Position numbers and translations under genes: made by a program. A model generated the notes under the pieces. That model saw nothing but the letters and a program-made list of their open reading frames with translations. It ran no database searches and was not told the DNA's origin. A DNA stretch of 64,000 bases, taken from contig JAUCBN010000024.1 in assembly GCA_035048815.1 (NCBI GenBank), positions 6,260,001 to 6,324,000 of the forward strand, read 5' to 3'. Of this stretch, positions 10,495-23,449 are shown piece after piece. How positions within the stretch are numbered: position 1 is the first letter of the stretch; each line of letters starts with the position of its first letter. The DNA comes from Abelmoschus esculentus. Lineage: Eukaryota > Streptophyta > Magnoliopsida > Malvales > Malvaceae.

Positions 10495-12179
10495 GAGAAG
10501 GGCCATTCATCACGACATACACTCAAAGAGAGGGGTCGTCCATCACGGCATACGCTAAAACAGAGGGAATGTTCATAATGACATACGATAGAAGAGAGAG
10601 GTCATTCATCACGACATACGCTCAAAGAGATGGGTCTTCCATCATGGTATATGCTCAAAGGGATGGACCGTTCATTATGACAAGAACTGGAACAGAGGAG
10701 TCGTTCATCGCGACATACGCTCAAAGAGAGGGGTCAGCCATCACGATAGACGCTCTAAGAAAGGGACCGTTCATTATGACATGCGCTTGAAGAGTGTGGT
10801 CATTCACCGCGACATACGCTCAAAGAGAGGGGTCGTCCATCACGGTATACGCTCTAAGAAAGGGACCGTTCATTATCACATGCACTCGAAGAGAGGGGTC
10901 ATTCATCATGACATACGCTCAAAGAGAAGGGTCGTCCATCATGGCATACACGCAAAGAGATGGACCATTCATTATGATATACGCTTGAAGAAAGGGGTCA
11001 TTCACTACGACATACACTCAAAGAGGGTTCATCCATCACGGTATGCGCTCTAAGAAAGGGACTGTTCATTATGACATGCACTTATAGAGAAGGCTCATTC
11101 ATCGCGACATACGCTCAAAGAGAGGGATCGTTCATCACGGTATACGCTCAAAGAGAGGGACCATTCATCATGACATGAGTCGAAGAGAGGAGTTATTCAT
11201 CGCAACATACGCTCAAAGAGAGGGGTCATCGATCAAGGTATACGCTCAAAGAGAGGGACCGTTCATAATGACATGCACTCAAAAAGAGGGGTTACTCATC
11301 GCGACATACGTTCAAAGAGAGTTGACTTCCATCATGGTATACGCTCAAAGAGTGAGACCGTTCATAATGACAAGCACTCGAAGAGAAGCGTCATTCATCG
11401 TGACACACGCTAAAAGAAAGGGGTTAACCATTACGGTAGACGCTCAAATAAAGGGATCGTCCATTATAACAAACGCTTGAAGAGAGGGGTCATTCATCAC
11501 GACATATGCTCTAAGAGAGGGGACACTCGAAGAGAAGCGTCATTCATCGTGAAATATGCTCAAAGAGAGGGGTCGCCATCACGGTAAACGCTCTAAAAAA
11601 GGACCGTTCATTATGATATACGCTCAAAGATAGGGGTCATTTATCACGATATACGCTTAAAGAGATGGCTCATCCATCAAGGTATACGCTCAAAGAAAGG
11701 GACCATTCATTATGACATGAAACTCGTAGAGAGGAGACATTCATCGCGTCATACGCTCAAAGAGAGGGGTCGTCCATCACGGTATACGCTCTAAGAATTA
11801 TGATATGCACTCGAAGAGAGGTATCCTTCATCGCGACATACGCTCAAAGAGAGGGTTTTTCCATCATGGTATAGACTCTAAGAAAGGGACCGTTCATTAT
11901 GACATGCACTCGAAGAGAGGTGTCATTCATCGTGACATACGGTTAAGAGAGGGGTTGTCCATCATGGTATACGCACAAAGAGATAGACCGTCCATTATGA
12001 CTTACGCTCGAAGAGACGGGTCATTCACCGCGACATAGGGTCAAGGAGACGGGTCATTCATCGCGACATACGGTCAAGGAGAAGGGTCATCCATCACGGT
12101 ATACGCTCTAAGAAAGGGACCATTCATTATGGAATGCACGCGAAAAGAGGGGTCATTCATCGCAACATACGTTCAAAGA

Positions 12180-12330
12180 GAAGGGTCTCCATCACATTAT
12201 AAGCTCTAAGAATGAGACTGTTTATTATGACATGCACTCGAAGAGAGGGGTCATTCCTCTCGACATACGCTCAAAGAGAGGGGTTGTCCATCATCGTATA
12301 CGCTGTAAGAATGGGATTGTTCATTATGAC
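12180..12330 (+). repeat. Duplicated block (partner 13690-13830)
   Basis: The variant chain catcacattataagctctaagaatgagactgtttatt followed by gtcattcctc recurs about 1.51 kb downstream at 13690-13830. These variants are rare elsewhere, so the two blocks share a recent origin. Confidence 0.65.
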
Positions 12331-13199
12331 ATGCACTCGAAAAGAGGAGTCATCCATCACGGTATACGCTCTAAGAAAGGGACCGTTCATTATAGAATGC
12401 ACTCGAAGAGAGGGGTCATTTCATAGAAACAAATGCTCAAAGAGAAGAATCGTCAATCACGTTATAACCTCTAAGAAAGGGACAATTTATTTTGGCATGC
12501 ACTCGATGAGAGGGGTCATTTCTCGCGACATACGCTCAACAAGAAGGGTCGTCCATCATGGTATACGCTCAAAGAGAGGGGCCGCTGACCATGACATGCA
12601 CTCAAAGAGAGGGGTCATTCATCGAAAAATATGCTCAAAAAGAGGGGTTGTCCATCACGGTATACGCTCTAAGAAAGGGACTGTTCATTATGAAAGGCAA
12701 TCGAAGAGATGGGTCATTCATTGCGACAAAGAGAGGGACCAATCATTATGATATGCACTCGAAGAGAGTGGTCTTTCATCGCGATATACGCTCAAACAGC
12801 GGCGGCGGCCATCATGGTATACGCTCAAAGATAGGGACCGTTCATTATGACATGTACTCGAAAAGAGGGGTCATTCATTGCGACATTCAATCAAAGAGAG
12901 AGGTTGTCCATCACGGTATACGCTCTAAGAAAGGAAACGTTAATTATGACATGCACTCTAACGGAGGGGTCAGTCATCCCGACATACGCTCAAAGAGAGT
13001 AGTCGTCCATTACGATATACGCTCAAAGAGAGGGACCGTTCACCGTGACATGCACTCGAAGAGTGGGATCATTCAACGCGACATATGCATAAAGAGAGGG
13101 GTCGTCCAGCACAGTATACGCTCAAAGAGAGGGACCGTTCAATATGACATACGCTCAAAGAGAGAGATCATTCACCACGACATACGCTCAAAAAGAGGG

Positions 13200-15420
13200 G
13201 TCGTCCGTCATGGCATTCGTTCAAAGAGAGGGATCATTCATTATGACATACACTCGAAGAGAGGGGTCATTCATCATGACATACACTCAATGAATGGGGT
13301 CGTCCATCACGGTAAGAGCTCAAAGAGGGATCATTCATCATGACATGCACTCGAAGAGAGGGGTCATTCATCGCGATATACACTCAAAGAGATGGTTTGT
13401 TCATCACGACACACACTCAAAGGGAGGGACCATTTATTTTTACATGGACTGGAAAAGAGGGGTCATTAATCGGGACATACGCTCAAAGAGAGGGGTCGTC
13501 CGTCACGGTATACGCACAAAGAGATGGACTGTTCATCATGGCATGCGCTCGAAGAGATGGGTCATTCACCTCGATATACGCTCAAGGAGAAGGGTCAGCC
13601 ATCATGGTATATGATCTAAGTAAGGGAGCGATCATTATGGAATGCACTCGAAAAGAGGGGTCATTCATCGCAACATACGCGCAAAGAGAAGGGTCATCTA
13701 TCACATTATAAGCTCTAAGAATGAGACTGTTTATTATGGCATGCACTCGAAGAGAGGGGTTATTCCTCGCGACATACGCTCAAAGACAGGGGTCGTCCAT
13801 CATGGTATACGCTCAAACAGAGGGACCGTTCGCAATGACTTGCACTCAAACAGAAGTCAGTCATCGCGGAATGAGATTAAAGAGAGGGATCGTCCATCAC
13901 GACATACGCTCTAAGAAAGAGATTCTTCATTATGACATGCACTCGAAGAGAGGGGTCATTTATCTCGACATGTGTTCAGACAGAAAGGTCGTCCATCACG
14001 GATTACTCTCTAAGAAAGGACCGTTCATTATGAAATGCAGTCGAAGAGGTGGGTCATTCATCACAACATGCGCTCAAAAACTGGGGTCATCAACCATGGT
14101 ATACGCTCAAAGAGGGGGACCGTTCAACTTGTCATACACTCGAAGAGAATGATCATTCATGGCAACATAGGCTCAAAGAGAGGGGTCATCGATCATGGTA
14201 TACGCTCAAAGAAAGGGACCATTCAATATGACATGCACTCGAAGAGAGGGGTCGTTCTTCGAGACATACGCTCAAAGAGAGGGGTCGTTCATCATGCTAT
14301 ACACTCTAAAAAAGGGACCGTTCATTCTGATATGCACTCGAAGTGAGGGGTCTTTCATCGCAACATACGCTCAAAGAGAAGGGTTGTCCGCCACGATATA
14401 CACTCAAAGAGAGGGACCGTTCACCATGACATGTAATCTAAGAGAGGGGTCACTCATCGCGATATACACTCAAAGAGAGGGATCCTCCATCACGGCATAC
14501 GCTCAAAGAGATGGACCGTTCATTATGACATACAGTCGAAGCGAGGGGTCATTCACCACGACATACACTCAAAGAGAAGGATCGTCCATCACGGTATACG
14601 CTCTAAGAATGTGACTGTTTATTATGCCTTGCACTCGAAGAGGGGTCATTCATCGCGACATACGCTCACAGAGAGGGGTGGTCCATCATGATATACGCTC
14701 CAAGAGAGGGACCATTCATTATGATATATAGTCGAAGAGAGGCATAATTTACCGCGACATACGCTCAAAGAGAAGGGTTGTCCATCACGGTATACGCTCT
14801 AAGAAAGTGACTATTTATTATGCCTTGCACTTGAAGAGGGGTCATTCATCGCGACATACGCTCACAGAGAGGGGTGGTCCATCATGGTATACACTCCAAG
14901 AGAGGGACTGTTCATTATGACATATGCTCGAAGAGAGGGATCATTTACCGCGACATACGCTCAAGGAGAAGGGTCATCCATCACGGTATACACTCAAAGA
15001 GAGGGACATTTCACCATGACATTCACTCGAAGAGAAGGGTCATTCATCGTGACATATGCTCAAAGAGAGGGGTTGTCGATCACGGTATATGCTCCAAGAC
15101 AGGGACCGTTCAATTGGACATGCACTTCGAAGAGAGGGGTCATTCATCATGAAATATGATTAAAGAGAGGTGTCGTCCATCTCGGTATACGCTCTAAGAA
15201 AGGTACCATTTATTATGGCATGCAATCGAAGAGAGGGGTCATTCACCGCGACATACGCTAAAAGAGAAGGGTCACTCTTCACGATATACGCTCAAAGAGA
15301 GGGACCATTCACCATGACATGCACTCGAAGAGAGGTTTCATTCTCAACAAAATACACTCAAAGAGTGGTCATCCAACACGGCATACGCTCAAAGAGAAGG
15401 ACCGTTCATTATGACATACG
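13200..15420 (+). repeat. Large duplicated satellite block (partner 19560-21400)
   Basis: Several rare variant chains recur in the same order 6.0-6.4 kb downstream. They are the caatgaatggggtcgtc unit followed by a shortened ctcaaagagggatc unit (13285 and 19650), the ttattatgccttgcact unit (14620/14815 and 20818), the gacatttcaccatgac unit (15005 and 21005) and the gaggtttcattc unit (15330 and 21330). The offset drifts from about 6.4 to 6.0 kb, consistent with gains and losses of whole subunits after duplication. Confidence 0.65.
14605..15000 (+). repeat. Roughly 198-bp tandem duplication (2 trimers)
   Basis: Two consecutive copies, starting near 14608 and 14806, carry the chain gtgact-tttattatgccttgcact, a shortened gaagaggggtc unit, cgctcacagagaggggtggtcc and a tccaagagagg unit. 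The period is about 197-198 bp, two trimers. A third, more diverged relative lies near 20815. Confidence 0.7.
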
Positions 15421-18400
15421 CTCAAAGAGTGATCATGCACTGTGACATACCCTCGAAGAGAGTGATCATGCACTGTGACCTACGCTCAAAGAGAGGGGTC
15501 ATCCATCACGGCATACACACAAAGAGAGTGACCTTTTATTATGTCAAACGCTCGAAGAGGTAATTCAATGCGACATGTACTCAAAGAGAGGGATCGTCCA
15601 TCACGGTATACACTTAAAGAGAGGGACCGTTCATTATGACATGCACTCGTAGAGGGGGTCATTCATCGCGACATATGCTCAAAGAGAGGGGTCGTCCATC
15701 ACGGTATACGCTCAAAGAGAGGGACCGTTCACCATGACATGTACTCTAAGAGTGGCATCAGTCTTCGTGACAAACACTCAGAGAGAGGGGTCATCTATCA
15801 TGGCATACGCTCAAAGAGAGGGACCGTTCATTATGACATACGCTAGAAGATAGGATCATCCACCGTGACATACGCTCAAAGAGTGGAGTTAGTCATCCCG
15901 ATATATGCTCAAAAAGAGGGGTCGTCTATCACGGCTTACGCTCAAAGAAAGGGACCGTTCATTATGACATACGCTAGAAGAGAGGGGTCATTCACCATTA
16001 TATGACAAGCACTCGAAGAGAGGGGTTGTCTATCACGGTATACGCTCTAAGAAAAAGACCGTTCATTATGACATGCACTAGAAGAGAGGGGTCATTCATC
16101 GCGACATACATTTAATGAGAGGGGTCGTCCATCACGGTATACGCTCTAAGAAAGGGACCGTTCACTATGACAAGCACTCGAAGAGAGGCGTCATTTATCG
16201 AGACATACGCTCGAAGAGAGGGTTCGTTCATCTTGATATACACTCTAAGAAGGGTTATTCATCGCAACATTTCCTCAAAGAGAGGGGTCATCGATCACGA
16301 TATATGCTCAAAGAGAGTTACCATTCATTATGACATGCACTCATAGAGAGGGGTCATTCATCGCGACATATGCTAGAAGAGAGGGTTCGTCCATCACGGT
16401 ATACGCTTTAAGAAAGGGGCCATTAATTATGACATGCACTCGAAGAGAGGGGTCATTTATCATGACATACGCTCTAAGAGAGGGGTCGTCCATCACGAAT
16501 ATGCTCTATGAAAGGGGCCATTAAATATGACATGCACTCGACGAGAGGGGTCATTGATCATGACATACACTCATAAGAGGGGTCGTCCATCACGGTATAC
16601 ACTCTAAGAAAGGGACCATTCATTATGACATACACTCGAAGAGAGGGGTCTTTCATTAGGACATAGCTCAAAGAGAAGGGTCATCAATCAAGGTATACAC
16701 TCTAAGAAAGGGACCATTTATTACGACATGCACTCGAAAAGAGGGGTAATTCATCGCGACATATGCTCAAAGAGAGGGGCCCTCCATCATAGTATACACT
16801 CAGAGAGAGGGACCGTTCACCCTAACATGCATTCGAAGAGAGGGGTCATTCATCGCAATATACACTCAAAGAGAGAGGTCGTCCATAACGGTATAAGCTC
16901 AAAGAGAGGGACAATTCACCATGATAAGCACTTGAAGAGTGAGATTATTCCTTGCGACATACACTCAGAGACAGTAGTCGTCTATCACGGCATACGCTCA
17001 AAGAGAGGGACATTTCATTATGACATACGCACAAAGAGAGAGGTCATTCACCGCGATGTACGCTCAAAGAGAGGGGTCTTCCATCACGGTATACGCTCTA
17101 AGAAAGGGGTCATTCATCGCAACATACACTCAAAGAGATGGATCATCCATCACGGTTTACGCTCAAAGAGATAGACCGTTCATTATGACAGGCACTCGAA
17201 GAGAGTGGTTATTCATCACGACATACGCTCAAAGAGAGGGGTCGTCCACCACGGTATACACTCAAAGATAGGGACCGTGCATTATGACATACGCTTGAAG
17301 AGAAGGGTCATACACCGTAATATACGCTTAAAGATAAGGGTCAGCCATCATGGTATACGCTCGAAGAAAGGGACCATTCAATATGATAGGCACTCGAAGA
17401 GCGGGGTCATTTATCGCGACATACGCTCAAAGAGACAGGTCGTCCATCATGGTATACGCTCAAAGAGAGGAACCATTCACCATGACATGCACTCGAAGAG
17501 AGGGGTCATTCACCGCGACTTACAAAGAGAGAGGTCGCTCATCACGGTATACGCTCTAAGAAAGGGATCATTCATTATGATATGCACTCAAAGAGAGGGG
17601 TCATTCATTGCAACATATGCTTAAAGAGAAGAGTTATCCATCACGGTATACACTCAAAGAGAGGGACCTTTCATTATGTCATATGCTCGAAGAGGTCATT
17701 CATTGCGACATATGCTCAATCGTTCATCATGGTATACGCTTAAAGAGAGGGACCATTCATTATATGTACTCGAAGAGGGGGTCATTCACCGTGACATACG
17801 CTCAAAGAGAGGGATCCTCCACCATGGCATACACTCAAAGAGAGGGACCGTTCATTATGGCATACGCTCGAAGAGATGGGTTATTCACCGCGACATATGC
17901 TCAAAGAGAGGGGTCGTCCATCACGATATACGCACTAAGAAATGGATCGTTAATTATTCCATGCACACGAAGAGAGGGGTTGTCCATAACGGTATAAGCT
18001 CAAAGAGAGGGACAATTCACCATGACAAGCACTCCAAGAGTAGGATCATTCATCGCGACATACACTCAAAGAGAGGAGTCGTCTATCACGGCAAACACTC
18101 CAAGAGAGAGGTCATTCACCGAGACATATTCTCAAGGAGAGGGGTCCTCCATCACGGTCTACGCTCAAAGAGAGGGACTGTTCACTTTGACAAGCATTCA
18201 AAGATAGGGGTCATTCATCACGACATACACTCAAAGAGAGGGGTCGTCCATCACTGCATACGCTCAAAGATGGGTCGTCCATTACGGCATACGCTAAAAT
18301 AGAGGGACCATTCATTATGACATACACTCGAAGAGAGGGGTCATTTATCGCGGCATACGCTCCAAGAGCAGCGGCGTCCAAAATAGTATAAGCTCAAAGA

Positions 18401-19559
18401 AAGGGACCGTTCATTATGACATGCACTCAAAGAGTCGGGTCATTTATCGCGACATACTTTTAAAGAGAGGGGTCGTCCATGACCGTATACACTCCAAGAG
18501 AGGGACCGTTTATTATGACATACAAACGAAGACAGGTGTTATTCACCGCGACATATGCTCGAAGACAGGGTCGTCCATCACGGTATACGCTCTAAGAGAT
18601 GAACTGTTCATTATGATATGCACTCGAAGAGAGGGATCAATCATCGCGACATACGCTCAAAGAGAGGGGTTATCCATCATGACATACGCTCAAAGAGAGG
18701 GACCATTCATTATGACATTCGCTCAAAGAGAGGGATCATTCACCGCGACATGCTCTCCAAGATTGGCAGCGTCCATAATGATATACACTCAAAGAAAGGG
18801 ACTGTTCATTATGACATGCACTCGAAAATTGGGGTCATTCATCGCGACATACGCTCAAAGAGAGGTGTTGTCCATCACAGTATACGCTCAAAGAGAGGGA
18901 CCGTTCATTATGACATGCGCTCGAAGAGAGTGTCAATCACCGCGACGAACGCTCAAGGAGAAGGGTCAGCCATCACAATATACGCTCTAAGAAAGGAACT
19001 ATTCATTATGACTTGCACTCGAAGAGAGGGGTCATTCATCGCAACATACTCTCAAAGAGAAGGGTCGTCTATCACGTTATATGTTCTAAGTAAGGGACTG
19101 TTTATTATGACATGCACTTGAAGAGAGGGATCATTCATCGCGACATACGCTCAAAGAGAAGGGGTAGTCCATCACGATATACGCTCAAAGAGAGGGACCG
19201 TTCACCATGACATGCACTCGAAGATAGGGATCATTCATCGCGACATACGTTCAAATAGAGGGATCATCCATCACGGCATACGCTCAAAGAAAGGGACCAT
19301 TCATTATAACATACGTTCGAAGAAAGGGGTCATTCACCACGACATACGCTCAAGGAGAGTGGTCATCCATCAAGGTATACGCTATAAGAAAGGGATTGTT
19401 CATTATGACAAGCAATCGAAAAGAGGGGTCAATCATCGTAACATGCGCTCAAAGAGAAGGGTCGTCCATCACAGTATACGCTCAAAGAGAGGGACCGTTC
19501 ACCATGATATGCACTCGAAGAGAGGGGTCATACATTGCGACATACGCTCAAAGAGAGGG

Positions 19560-21400
19560 GTCGTCCATCATGACATTCATTCAAAGAGAGGGACCATTCA
19601 TTATGACTTACGCTCGAAGAGAGGGGTCATTCATCATGAAATATACTTAATGAATAGGGTCGTCCGTCACGGTAAAAGCTCAAAGAGGGATCGTTCTCCA
19701 TGACATGCACTCGAAGAGAGAGGTCATTCATCGCGACATACACTCAAAGAGATAGGTCGTTCATCACGACATACACTCAAAGGGACGAACCGTTTATTAT
19801 GACATGCACTCGAAGAGAGGGGTTATTCATCGCAACATACGCTCAAAGAGAGTGGTCATCCATCACGGTATACGCTCAAAGAGAGGGACCGTTCACCATG
19901 ACATGTAGTCAAAGAGAGGTCATTCATCGCAGAATACGCTCAAAGATAGGGGTCATCCATCACGACATACGCTCTAAGAAAGGGACTGCTCATTATGACA
20001 TGCACTCGAAGAGAGGGGTGATTCATTGCGACATGCGCTCAAAGAGAAAGGTCGTCCATCATGATATACGCTCTAAGAAAGGGACTGTTAATTATGAATT
20101 GCACTCGAAGAGAGGGGTCATTCATCGCGACATACGCTCAAAAAGAGGGGTCATCCATCACAGTATACGCTAAAAGAGAGGGATCGATCACCATGTCATG
20201 CACTCCAAGAGAAGGGTCATTCATCACAACACAGGCTCAAAGAGAGGGGTCATAGATCATGGTATATGCTTAAAGAGAGGGACCGTTCAATATGACATGC
20301 ACTCGAAGAGAGGGATCATGTTTCGTGACATACGCTCAAAGAGAGAGGTCATCCATCACGCTCTGTACGCTCCAAAAAAGGGGACCGTTCATTATGACAT
20401 GTACTCGAAGAGAGGGGTCTTTCATCGCAACATACTCTCAAAGAGAAGTATTTTCCACCACGTTATACACTCAAAGAGAGGGACCTTCACCCTGACTTGC
20501 ACTCGAAGAGAGTGGTCACTCAACGCGACATATATTCAAAGAGAGGGACCTTCACCCTGACTTGCACTCGAAGAGAGTGGTCACTCAACGCGACATACAT
20601 TCAAAGAGAGGGACCGTTCATTATGACATGGGCTCGAAGTGAGGGCCATACACCGCGACATATACTCAAAGAGAGGGGTCGTCCACAATGGTATACACTC
20701 TAAGAAAGGAACCATTCATTATGACATGCACTCGAAGAGAGGGGTCATTCACCGCGACATATGCTGAAAGAGAAGGGTCGTCCATTGCGGTATACACTCT
20801 AAGAAAGGGACTGTTTATTATGCCTTGCACTAAAAGAGGGGTCATTCTTCGCGACATACGCTCAAAGAGAGGGGTCGTCCACCATGGTGTAAGCTCCAAG
20901 AGAGGGACCGTTCATTATGACATACACTCGAAAAGAGGAATCATTCACCGCGACATACGCTCAAGGAGAAGGGTCGTCCATCACGGTATACGCTCAAAGA
21001 GTGGGACATTTCACCATGACATGCACTCGAAGAGAAGGGTCATTCATCGTGACATACGCTCAAATGGAGGGGTCATCGATCATGTTATATGCTCAAAGAG
21101 AGGGACCGTTCAATATGACATGCACTCAAAGAGAGGGGTCATTCATCGTGACATACGCTCAAAGAGAGGTGTCGTCCATCTCGGTACACGCTCTAAGAAA
21201 AGGACCATTCTTTATGACATACACTCAAAGAGGGGTCATTCATTGCGGCATACGCTAAAAGAGAGGGGTCATCCATCACGATATACACTGAAAGAGAGGG
21301 ATCGTTCACCATGACATGCACTCAAAGGGAGGTTTCATTCACAACGAAATACGCTCAAAGAGAGGGGTCATCCATCACAGCATACGCCCAAAGAGAAGGA
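19560..21400 (+). repeat. Large duplicated satellite block (partner 13200-15420)
   Basis: This is the downstream copy of the 13200-15420 block, with the same ordered variants and several missing or extra subunits. It contains the private 65-bp duplication at 20481-20610 that its partner lacks, so that event came after the block duplication. Confidence 0.65.
20481..20610 (+). repeat. 65-bp tandem duplication carrying a 1-base deletion
   Basis: Two copies beginning at 20481 and 20546 contain ggaccttcaccctgacttgc and gagtggtcactcaacgcgac and differ at one base (tatatt against tacatt). The period is 65 rather than 66 because both copies lack the g of gggaccgttc. The deletion therefore preceded the duplication, and the duplication is recent. 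Confidence 0.85.
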
Positions 21401-22580
21401 CCATTCATTATGACATACGCTCAAAGAGAGGGGTCAAGCACTATGACATACACTCAAATAGAGGGATCATCCATCACCGCATACACTCAAAGAGAGGGAC
21501 CTTTCCTTATGTCATACGCTCGAAGTGGTCATTCATTGCGACATATGCTCAAAGAGAGGGGTCGTCCATCATGCTATACGCTTAAAGAGAGAGACCGTAC
21601 ATTTGACAAGTACTCAAAGAGGGGGGGTCATTCACCGTGACATACGCTAAAAGAGAGGGATCCTTCACCTTGGCATACACTCAAAGAGAGGGACCGTTCA
21701 TTATGACATACGCTCGAAGAGATGGGTCATTCATTGCGACATACGCTTAAAGAGAGGGGTTGTCCATCACATCATACGTTTATAGAGGGGGACCGTTCAT
21801 TACGCCATACGCTCGACGATATGGGTTATTCACCAGGACATTGGCTCAAAGAAAGGGGTTGTCCATCACGGAATACGCTCTAAGAAAGGGACAGTAAATT
21901 ACGACATGCACGTCATTCATCGCAACAAATGCTCAAAATCGAGGGGCCGACCATCATGAAATACGCTCTAAGGGACCGTTCATTATGACATGCACTCAAA
22001 GAGAGGGGTCATTCATCGCAACATACGCTCAAAGAGAGGGGTCGTCCATCATGGTATACGCTCTAAGAAAAGGATCGTTAATTATGACATGCGCTCGAAG
22101 AGTGGGGTCATTCACCGCAAAATAGACTCAAAGAGAGGGTTCGTCCATCATGGTACGCGCTGTAAGAAAGGGACCGTTCATTATGACATACACTCGGGAA
22201 GAGAGGTCATCCATCGTGACATACGCTCAAAGAGAGGGGTCGTCCATCACCGTATACGCTATAAGATAGGGACCGTTAATTATGACCTGCACTTGAAGAG
22301 AGCAGTCATTCATCGTGACATACGCTCAAAGAGAGGGGTCGTCCATCACGATATACACTCAAAGTGATGGACCATTCACCATGACATGCATTCGAAGAGT
22401 GGGATCATTCATCGCGACATACGCTCAAAGAGAGGGGTCGTCTATCGGGTCATACGCTCAAAGAGAGGGACCGTTCATTATGACATACGCTCGAATAGAG
22501 GTGTCATTGACCGCATGATATAAAATATGCAGCGGGATAGATGGGGGTGGTGGTATGATGTTGGATAGATTTGTCCTTGG

Positions 22581-22745
22581 CACCCTCCTAATCGCAATTG
22601 AATAGGCAAACACCTGCAAACAAAACGAATCTCTCCGGTGAATTGATGATATATCGTTGTCCTAGGCACCCTCCTATCCGTAATTAGATAGGCAAACACC
22701 ATAATCGGCTCTAACTCACCCTCCTAAACGCGATTGCTTAGGCAA
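22581..22745 (-). repeat. Three imperfect ~29-bp repeats in solo LTR
   Basis: The motif caccctcct, six to eight variable bases, a-att/gatt and taggcaa occurs at 22581, 22667 and 22717. It lies in the part of the LTR downstream of the TATA motif on the minus strand (R/U5). Function unknown. Confidence 0.6.
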
Positions 22746-22920
22746 GCGAGAGTGTGAAGATAATCTCCCTCATAAAAACTTGAAGTAGTTATGTTGAAGA
22801 AGACTTCTGATAAGAAAAATAGCAAGGTGACAACCTTGCAAATAAAATGGCCCAAGGCCAAGAGTTTTTATAACTCAGAAATTCATACTCTTCATGTGTT
22901 TTTACAAGAAAAGAGTCTAC

Positions 22921-22931
22921 CCCTTTTATAG
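22921..22931 (-). promoter_or_regulatory. TATA box of solo LTR
   Basis: On the minus strand this reads ctataaaaggg, a good plant TATA box, about 405 bp from the 3' end of the LTR. If active it would transcribe leftwards into satellite on the strand opposite to the array's open frames. Confidence 0.5.
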
Positions 22932-23449
22932 TCTAAAGGAGACCTTAGAATTGCCTAATAGATAGCTTATCAATCCTTAAATATCAGCATATGGATAGCT
23001 TAATAGAATAAATCCCCTAAAATCAGCTTATGGATAGCTAATTAAAAAGAATCGTAGGGAATAAAATAAAATATTAATAACAATGATCAAAGCTTTATAA
23101 TCCAAATTTGAATTAATTTATTTTAATGTCTAATTCATCCAAAAACTTTATATAGTAGCTTTTGGGCTGAATTTTACAAAATCATATAATAATCCCGTAT
23201 CCAGTTTTCTGCACGCGCAATCTTCAGTTAAAAAAACATATTTTGAGCTCCCGATATCCAATTGATGCGTTTCAAGATGCGTTGAAAAGATAACTGAATG
23301 AAGGTTAATTTGTAAGAAGACAACTCTTCCCAGAAATGCATGAAACCCATCCAAAAAGACAATGCAAGTTTGCTGACTTTCTAGACTTTACCGACAAATT
23401 CAAATTTATGCTCAAGGTGCAATACTTTAGCCCTCTCATACATGTATCA

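Larger units (their letters stand above)
10495..22515 (+). repeat. 33-bp/99-bp satellite array, block 3
   Basis: This is 12 kb of + oriented satellite without a transposon. The A-B-C order is mostly kept, with local slips. An A subunit is duplicated at 12018/12051, and an unusual gatcatgcactgtgac unit is duplicated at 15428/15461. Larger duplications are 12180-12330 with 13690-13830, and 13200-15420 with 19560-21400. The block ends within an A unit at the target site of the solo LTR. Confidence 0.95.
22516..23449 (-). mobile_element. Solo LTR (family D), 934 bp, with 5-bp target duplication
   Basis: The insertion is flanked by a perfect direct repeat ccgca at 22511-22515 and 23450-23454, and joining the flanks restores an ordinary A-type satellite unit. 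Read on the minus strand it starts TGATACATGT and ends TTATATCA, so the ends are TG...CA with a 5-bp TGATA/TATCA inverted terminus. There is no internal domain, so it is a solo LTR formed by LTR-LTR recombination. It contains a minus-strand TATA motif (22921-22931) and three imperfect copies of a caccctcct...taggcaa element of about 29 bp at 22581, 22667 and 22717. The family is not recognised. Confidence 0.9.

Noticed and set aside
12558..13343. 261-codon frame as a real repeat-protein gene (also 38164-38799, 53752-54666 and dozens of shorter ones)
   Set aside because: The satellite consensus is stop-free in three frames, overlapping frames are equally open, registers change with indels, and there are no consistent start context, introns or flanking promoter.
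20666..20899. Antisense frames in the array (also 24185-24403, 42670-42855, 51329-51511, 52101-52322, 59061-59246, 61702-61890)
   Set aside because: These are short and arise where point changes removed the regular reverse-frame stop in a few neighbouring units; their translations are simple reverse readings of satellite.
23148..23354. 68-codon minus-strand frame as a gene
   Set aside because: It lies within the solo LTR with a proven target duplication; it is LTR sequence.
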